Source of the DNA: Planctomycetia bacterium
GTDB lineage: Bacteria > Planctomycetota > Planctomycetia > Gemmatales > Gemmataceae
Assembly (NCBI GenBank): GCA_009918525.1
Contig: RGDT01000003.1
Location: 1-38,815 of the forward strand
Length of the DNA: 38,815 bases
Reading direction: 5' to 3'
Part shown: positions 34,326 to 38,815 of the stretch, piece by piece
Layout of the letters: every line of letters begins with the position of its first letter
How positions within the stretch are numbered: the stretch's first letter is position 1
The notes under the pieces: model-generated
What the model saw: the letters and a program-made list of their open reading frames with translations, nothing else
What the model was told of the DNA's origin: nothing
Databases searched by the model: none
Made by a program: the position numbers and the translations under genes

Positions 34326-35585
34326 ATGCCGTTGCCGATCAAGAGCTTGCCGGTCGTGCAAAACTGGGATTGTCACGCTACCGGAGCGTGTTGCAAGGAA
34401 TATCGAATTCTCTTATCGCCGGAGGAAGCTCAACGGATTCAGGCACAAGGCTGGACTCGCGAGGAACTCGACGGCCGCGAACCTGTTGTGCAGGCAAGCA
34501 CATTCGGTACCGGGCTGCAGTTGAACCATCGGGCGGATGGATCTTGCGTTTTCCTAAGCGATCAAGGTCGCTGCCGAATCCACGAAAAGCACGGTTATGA
34601 AACGAAACCCCTACCCTGTCGTCTCTATCCGTTTATTCTCGTGCCCGCTGGAGTCGAATGGCGTGTCGGGATGCGGTTCGCCTGTCCGTCCGTCGCTGCC
34701 AACCGCGGTCGCTCCTTGCCCGAGCATGATGCCGACCTGCGACTTTTCGCCGCTGAATTGGTGCAACGCGAAAAGCTAAGTCTCCAGACCGATGGTTCAC
34801 TCACCCCACCACCGCGATTGGACAACGGCGAACGCCTCGACTGGCCGGACACCTTGCGATTGGTCGATGGTTTTTCAGCCATTGTTCGCCGTACGAAGGA
34901 GCCGGTCGAACTGCGACTGCGGAAGTGCCTGCATGTGATGACTTCGATGAGGCAAGCCAACCTGAGCGATGTTCGGGGTAAACGGCTGGCAGAATTGTTC
35001 CAACTACTCACCTCCGCCGCCGATCAAGAGGTGTCAAGCAGTCCAACGCAGCTGCCGCGTCCAACATGGACGGCGCGAATTTTGTTCCGCCAGGCAGCCG
35101 CGTTGTTTACCCGAAAAGACCACGGCCCGTTTCGTGGCGAGGGACTATCCGGACCGTTCGCACGGCTATACGCCGCTTGGCGTTTCGCTCGTGGAACGGG
35201 ACCGGTGCCACGCTTACACAAAAGGTTACCGGAAGCGACATTTGAGGATGCCGAGATACCGCGGGGCCCATTACCTGCCGACGCCGAAGCGGTGTTGACG
35301 AGATATTACGCAGTCAAAATAAGTTCACTACAATTTTGCGGAGCAGCCTCGTTTGGGATGCCGTTTTGGCGGGGTTTCGAGTTACTGGTGTTGACATATC
35401 CCTTGGTCATGTGGGCATCGCGATTGTATCGCGACACCCCACGGGAAAAAGCCATCATCGACAGCCTAACCGTTATCGACGATCATTTTGGCTTCAACCG
35501 AGTACTGGTGACATTCCGCCAGCAACTCAGCCTGTGGATGATGGCAGGCGAACTGTCGCGCCTCATCGCTTGGTACAGTCGCTAG
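34326..35585 (+). CDS. YkgJ/FliB-type cysteine-cluster protein
   Basis: A 419-residue protein whose first 120 residues hold the cysteine cluster of the YkgJ/FliB family (zinc or iron binding): DCHATGACCKEY with C16, C22 and C23; GSCVFLSDQGRCRIH with C74 and C83; KPLPCRLYPF with C98; and RFACP with C120. FliB members are flagellin lysine methylases using such a cluster. The remainder, about 300 residues, is helical and has no motif I recognise. GGAG lies about 5 bases before ATG 34326. No flagellar genes are near. The function is therefore open, with an iron-sulfur or protein-methylation role possible. The gene stands 56 bases after the MFS gene. Confidence 0.82.
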   Translation: MPLPIKSLPVVQNWDCHATGACCKEYRILLSPEEAQRIQAQGWTREELDGREPVVQASTFGTGLQLNHRADGSCVFLSDQGRCRIHEKHGYETKPLPCRLYPFILVPAGVEWRVGMRFACPSVAANRGRSLPEHDADLRLFAAELVQREKLSLQTDGSLTPPPRLDNGERLDWPDTLRLVDGFSAIVRRTKEPVELRLRKCLHVMTSMRQANLSDVRGKRLAELFQLLTSAADQEVSSSPTQLPRPTWTARILFRQAAALFTRKDHGPFRGEGLSGPFARLYAAWRFARGTGPVPRLHKRLPEATFEDAEIPRGPLPADAEAVLTRYYAVKISSLQFCGAASFGMPFWRGFELLVLTYPLVMWASRLYRDTPREKAIIDSLTVIDDHFGFNRVLVTFRQQLSLWMMAGELSRLIAWYSR

Positions 35586-35619
35586 CTCCCAAATAACCCA
35601 ATGCGACCACCTGCAACGA

Positions 35620-36240
35620 CTAGCGGCACTTTCGCAAAACACCGACTAGCAACCCCAGAACGCGGGTGTCGGACTCAGGGTTTACCTCAATCGGCTTCAT
35701 GGACCCGTTACACGGCTGTAGTGTAATTCGCCCCTCTTTCTGGTAGAACTTCTTAAGGGTCACTTCGTTATCAATCATGGCGACAACACGCTCTCCGTTC
35801 TCAGCGGTTGCCTGCGGGCGAATGACTACATAGTCCCCATCGTCAATGTGATCTTCGATCATAGATTGGCCACGAACCGCTAGCACGAAGTGATTCGGAC
35901 CACCGAACATCTCTTGAAAATTGAAGCGTTCATGGGTCGCTTCTGCTGCAATCGGCACACCTGCAGCCACCGATCCGAAAAGGGGCAATTCCGTGCCCCC
36001 TTTGTTCGAGTTGGTAGGCGCATCGACCAACCGAATCGCCCGAGCCGACTGCCCCTTGCGGATGATGGCCCCTTTCTTGACCAGCGCATTAAGATGGCAC
36101 ATCACCCCATTGGGTGACTCGATCTGAAACGCCTTGCCAATGTCCCGAACCGTCGGCGGGTAGCCGTTGGCTTCGATATGTTCCTTGATGTAATCGTAGA
36201 TTTCGCGTTGTTTTTGCGTCAGTGTACTGAGGTCAGCCAT
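35620..36240 (-). CDS. lexA: LexA repressor
   Basis: SOS-response repressor, 206 residues, full length. ATG 36240 is chosen for GGAG 9 bases upstream and because MADLSTLTQKQREIYDYI fits the family start. The N-terminal winged helix has NGYPPTVRDIGKAFQIESPN. The self-cleavage site is A93-G94 in SVAAGVP. The catalytic dyad is S126 in RGQSMIEDHI and K163 in EVTLKKF. On DNA damage, RecA filaments would trigger cleavage. The gene diverges from trpD across 178 bases that hold an inverted repeat 28 bases from the lexA start. LexA often represses its own gene, so that repeat is a candidate operator. Confidence 0.96.
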   Translation of the reverse strand: MADLSTLTQKQREIYDYIKEHIEANGYPPTVRDIGKAFQIESPNGVMCHLNALVKKGAIIRKGQSARAIRLVDAPTNSNKGGTELPLFGSVAAGVPIAAEATHERFNFQEMFGGPNHFVLAVRGQSMIEDHIDDGDYVVIRPQATAENGERVVAMIDNEVTLKKFYQKEGRITLQPCNGSMKPIEVNPESDTRVLGLLVGVLRKCR

Positions 36241-36267
36241 GATTCTTTTCTCCAGGAAAAGTACTAT

Positions 36268-36283
36268 CCGATCTCGCGATCGG
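36268..36283. repeat. Inverted repeat upstream of lexA
   Basis: CCGATC (36268-36273) and GATCGG (36278-36283) form a perfect 6-bp dyad with spacer TCGC. It lies 28 bases upstream of the lexA start. It does not match the CTGT-N8-ACAG or GAAC-N4-GTTC boxes of better-studied phyla. A lineage-specific LexA box is possible but not shown. On the minus strand, TATACT (rc of 36305-36310) could be the lexA -10 element. Confidence 0.35.
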
Positions 36284-36342
36284 CTTACGTTCACCATAAA
36301 AATAAGTATATTAGACTCGCGTACATGATGGAAGAGAATTTT

Positions 36343-36371
36343 TTGTAATAATCACCGAATTTTGGTATGGT
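36343..36371 (+). promoter_or_regulatory. Candidate trpD promoter
   Basis: TTGTAA (36343-36348) and TATGGT (36366-36371) with a 17-base spacer, giving a start near 36378 and a leader of about 40 bases. No tryptophan-rich leader peptide or attenuator hairpin was seen before the trpD start codon. Confidence 0.35.
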
Positions 36372-36418
36372 CGTGATCAGAGATTGTTCCGGTCCGACCG
36401 CGCTTAGGAGTTATAACG

Positions 36419-37459
36419 ATGATCGGTGGTGCGGCTCCGGGTTGGTTTGTGTCTATTTTGTCTCAGTTACTTGATCGACGTGATCTCACTGCCGATCAAA
36501 TGCGCCGCCTCATGATCGGGCTTCTTGGTGATGAATTAACTGATACCGACCTAGCCGCCGCCCTCGTCGCCCTGCGGATGAAAGGCGAAACGGCCGACGA
36601 ACTAGCTGCCGCCGCGGGCGTCATGCGTCAATATTGCAAACCACTTGTAACCGGTCGCGACTCTGTCCTCGATACCTGCGGCACAGGTGGCGATGGGTTG
36701 GCTACATTTAACATCAGCACGGCTACGGCTTTTGTCGTCGCCGCTGCCGGTGTTCCTGTCGTCAAACACGGCAATCGTGCCGTCTCCAGTACCAGCGGTA
36801 GTGCTGATGTCTTGGCAAATCTTGGGGTTACGACAAGCGGGAACCCAGCGGACGCAAGGCGTTGCCTGGATGCTGCCAATATGGCCTTCTGTCTGGCCCC
36901 GGTCTATCATCCGGCCGCAGCGCGTGCGGCGGTGGTGCGTCGCCGACTTGGGATGCGAACGCTTTTTAATGCCCTGGGGCCATTATGCAATCCAGCTGAT
37001 GCTTCGTTTCAACTGCTAGGTGTAGGCCGACAGGAATGGCTCGACCCAATGGCTGGGGCCCTGGCGCGTCTTGGCATACAACGTGCTGTGTTAGTCCACG
37101 CTCGAGACGGCCTAGACGAGGTTAGCCTCACCGCCCCGACGGATGTTCGAGTGGTCGAAAACCATTCAGTCTTTGTGCGTGTCTGGACACCCGACGACTT
37201 TGGTTTGCCGTTCCATTCTCTTGACCGGTTGAGAGCTGAAAACGTGGAAACCAGTGCCGCCATAATTCGGGACGTACTGGCTGGGAAAACAGGACCGGCT
37301 CGTGATGTCGTGCTCGCCAACGCGGCAGCTGCGTTGTGGGTGGCTGGACGAGCCGAACGACTTACCGACGGTGTCACCGTCGCGGCAACGGCCATCGATT
37401 CGGGTAAGGCGAACGCGGTGCTGGATGCACTCGTGCAAAATTCGCGGCAGGATGCTTGA
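36419..37459 (+). CDS. trpD: Anthranilate phosphoribosyltransferase
   Basis: Joins anthranilate to phosphoribosyl pyrophosphate in tryptophan synthesis. The 346-residue length is normal. Motifs: DTCGTGGDG (85-93), the phosphoribosyl pyrophosphate site; FNISTATAFVVAAAGVPV (98-115); KHGNRAVSSTSGSADVLANLG (116-136), binding anthranilate and phosphate; and MRTLFNALGPLCNPA. TAGGAG sits 8 bases before ATG 36419. It stands apart from other trp genes, so the pathway is probably dispersed. The nucleoside-hydrolase-like gene follows 69 bases downstream and might share the transcript. Confidence 0.96.
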   Translation: MIGGAAPGWFVSILSQLLDRRDLTADQMRRLMIGLLGDELTDTDLAAALVALRMKGETADELAAAAGVMRQYCKPLVTGRDSVLDTCGTGGDGLATFNISTATAFVVAAAGVPVVKHGNRAVSSTSGSADVLANLGVTTSGNPADARRCLDAANMAFCLAPVYHPAAARAAVVRRRLGMRTLFNALGPLCNPADASFQLLGVGRQEWLDPMAGALARLGIQRAVLVHARDGLDEVSLTAPTDVRVVENHSVFVRVWTPDDFGLPFHSLDRLRAENVETSAAIIRDVLAGKTGPARDVVLANAAAALWVAGRAERLTDGVTVAATAIDSGKANAVLDALVQNSRQDA

Positions 37460-37528
37460 TGGCTTCTGTTCTGGAGGGGAAGCTCCACCTCTCCCCGAAT
37501 ACCCCCTTCCCACGAAGGAATGCACAGA

Positions 37529-38458
37529 ATGGGACGCAAACTGATCGTCGTGACCGACACCGGCATTGATGGCGCCTTCGCCCTGACTCTCGCTCTGGCT
37601 GATCCCCAACTGGAATTACTCGTCATCGGAGCAACGGCGGGAAACGTCGGCCATGAACAGGCCACGCGAAACGTCTTCACGATTGTAGAGCATCTCGACC
37701 CCCCGCGACGCCCGCGCATTGGTGCAGCCTTACCCATCGATTACGAGCGGAAGATGCACGAACTACATGGCCCTGACGGACTGGGAGGAGCCGATTTTCC
37801 TAGTGTGGAGCTACACCATCCGCATCCGGCCGACCGCCTGATCTCCGAAACGGCCCGCGCACATCCCGGCGAGGTAACTATCTTACTCCTCGGTCCGGCG
37901 ACCGTCTTGGCGCGAGCGATGGACCGTGACACCGACCTACCCCGAACGCTGCAACGCGTGGTCTTTGTGGGCGGAGCTTGGCACGAACCTGGTGATGTCT
38001 CACCGGTGGCCGATTTTCATTTCTGGTGCGATCCGGCCGCAGCTCGACAGTTGTTGCACAGCGGGGTTCCCTTAACGCTTTTACCTCTGGATGTGAGCAA
38101 TAAACTCGTTTTTTCTCCTGCCGATTTACGGAATCTGCCGCCAACCGACTCACGTGCGGGCGGATTTCTGCGGACGGTACTTCCGTTGGCCATCGCCCCG
38201 ACGTCTGGTCTGAGAGGGAAGGAAGGCGTTCTCCTAAACGATGTCTTGGGTGTGGCGGCATTATCGCGGATCGAGGCGTTCACACTGTGTCCGATGTGGG
38301 TCGATGTGGAAACTCGCGGGGAGTTGACGCGCGGCATGAGCGTTTTCGACGCACGTTGGGGAAGCACGAACCGTCCGAATATCGAGCTTGCGACCGCAGT
38401 GGATATTCCGCTGGTGCGTAATTATATTCTGGAAACTCTCGCTTCAGGTTTCGCTTGA
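37529..38458 (+). CDS. Nucleoside hydrolase-like protein with altered active site
   Basis: A 309-residue member of the inosine-uridine nucleoside hydrolase fold. ATG 37529 is preferred to 37520 because AAGGA then lies at proper spacing. The family calcium motif DxDPGxDDA is here VTDTGIDGA: D10 and D14 are kept, but the first Asp is V8 and D15, a calcium ligand in characterised enzymes, is G15. In the middle, AEFNFW is ADFHFW (D162, H164). The usual H-D pair near residue 241 is N237-D238, so the leaving-group histidine is missing. GGAW and LPLDVSNKL are otherwise family-like. Catalysis on ordinary nucleosides is therefore doubtful; it may use another substrate or bind ligands only. Confidence is high for the fold and low for activity. 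Confidence 0.82.
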   Translation: MGRKLIVVTDTGIDGAFALTLALADPQLELLVIGATAGNVGHEQATRNVFTIVEHLDPPRRPRIGAALPIDYERKMHELHGPDGLGGADFPSVELHHPHPADRLISETARAHPGEVTILLLGPATVLARAMDRDTDLPRTLQRVVFVGGAWHEPGDVSPVADFHFWCDPAAARQLLHSGVPLTLLPLDVSNKLVFSPADLRNLPPTDSRAGGFLRTVLPLAIAPTSGLRGKEGVLLNDVLGVAALSRIEAFTLCPMWVDVETRGELTRGMSVFDARWGSTNRPNIELATAVDIPLVRNYILETLASGFA

Positions 38459-38530
38459 ACTTGGCCGATGTGAGTCCATCTGATAGATTGATGTTTCTAT
38501 TAAAAAACTACCCTGTAGGGGAGCTGACCA

Positions 38531-38650
38531 ATGGGCGCAAATCGTTCGGGAACGCGACGGGTTCAAAAACAAAAACGCTTCAAGAAAGAGCTTGAGCGAC
38601 TGATTAAGAAAGCTGAAAAGTCCACCAGCACCGAGACGGCCAAAAAGTAA
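38531..38650 (+). CDS. 39-residue basic small protein
   Basis: ATG 38531 follows TAGGGGAGC at good spacing. The peptide begins MGANRSGTRRVQKQKRFKKE and ends in a Thr/Ser/Glu/Lys-rich stretch. Fourteen of 39 residues are Lys or Arg. A weak TTGGCC (38461) and TAGATT (38484) with a 17-base spacer lie upstream as a possible promoter. I recall similar MGANRSGTRR-type short proteins from planctomycetes but cannot name a family. A nucleic acid or ribosome-binding role is plausible from charge only. Confidence 0.6.
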   Translation: MGANRSGTRRVQKQKRFKKELERLIKKAEKSTSTETAKK

Positions 38651-38711
38651 CTCCTGACATTCGACCACGCGCCCCCTATCCTGACGCTTATGCTTCACGA
38701 GGGATAGAGCG

Positions 38712-38815
38712 ATGAATCACGGTATCATCTACAATGAAACACCTAACGGCATCGTGTTACACGCGATGCCGTTATTGCTTGGTGTCTTGTGCGTTTTAGC
38801 CATTGCCTATCGTTA
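38712..38815 (+). CDS. cstA: N-terminus of a CstA-like carbon starvation protein (partial)
   Basis: ATG 38712 follows GAGGG by about 8 bases, and the frame stays open to the window edge for 34 residues. After a short polar start, the hydrophobic stretch MPLLLGVLCVLAIAYR appears. The AIAYR segment at the end of the first helix resembles the first helix of CstA/peptide-transporter-type permeases, where AYR-[FY]-Y follows. Only the first helix is visible, so the family call is tentative. CstA proteins move pyruvate or peptides. Confidence 0.5.
   Translation, partial: MNHGIIYNETPNGIVLHAMPLLLGVLCVLAIAYR

Noticed and set aside
37009-37737. 242-residue minus-strand frame across trpD and the nucleoside-hydrolase-like gene
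   Set aside because: Antisense to two well-supported genes, Ser/Arg-rich, with no recognisable domain or ribosome site.
1-38815. CRISPR arrays, tRNA or rRNA genes, insertion sequences, phage genes
   Set aside because: No regularly spaced repeats, no tRNA T-loop pattern outside coding regions, no rRNA-like blocks and no transposase, integrase or phage structural motif were found by eye.

Overview
The window reads as chromosomal DNA of a planctomycete. The evidence is a DUF1549/DUF1553 protein with haem-type motifs, a DUF1587/1595/1592/1588/1585 protein paired with a DUF1552 protein, a PilM protein with glycine-rich extensions, a zinc-ribbon membrane protein and several short very basic proteins. 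A Gemmatales-like lineage is my best guess, from gene content only. There is no phage, CRISPR array, insertion sequence or tRNA that I can see.

Layout. 1-2860: end of an EF-hand-like gene, a small TerB-like protein with its own promoter and 5' hairpin, then a convergent DUF1549/DUF1553 surface protein. 3053-8122: phosphofructokinase, then a coupled pair (transglutaminase and a circularly permuted ATP-grasp/alpha-E fusion) of the peptide-ligase type. 8346-9898: a 46-residue basic protein, a BON-domain protein and a beta-hydroxyacid dehydrogenase. 10070-14673: the coupled DUF1592-type/DUF1552 pair. 14897-16463: a small conserved-looking protein and an MFS transporter. 16479-22324 (minus strand): rpsO, pnp, a histidine kinase fused to a D-amino-acid aminotransferase, and pyk. 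A GC-rich, foreign-looking patch lies over the end of pnp. 22532-29521 (minus strand): a three-gene type IV pilus/secretion-like inner-membrane operon led by a PilM-PilN fusion; its middle gene is frameshifted. 29954-38815: phosphatase, glpK, zinc-ribbon membrane protein, MFS transporter, YkgJ-type cysteine-cluster protein, lexA, trpD, a nucleoside-hydrolase-like protein with altered active-site residues, another small basic protein, and the start of a CstA-like gene.

The most interesting items are: (i) the single uninterrupted gene joining a complete soluble histidine kinase to a complete D-amino-acid aminotransferase (17958-19514); (ii) the pilus-like operon, in which PilM carries the PilN-type peptide in cis and all three products have long Gly/Pro/Met-rich stretches, with a +1 frame change at a CCC-G site in the middle gene; (iii) the roughly 190-base GC-rich patch at 19639-19830, which encodes a piece of a penicillin-binding-protein glycosyltransferase and overwrites the 3' end of pnp; and (iv) the altered nucleoside hydrolase.

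All family calls come from reading motifs by eye. No database search was possible. Start codons were chosen by Shine-Dalgarno sequence and family alignment from memory.
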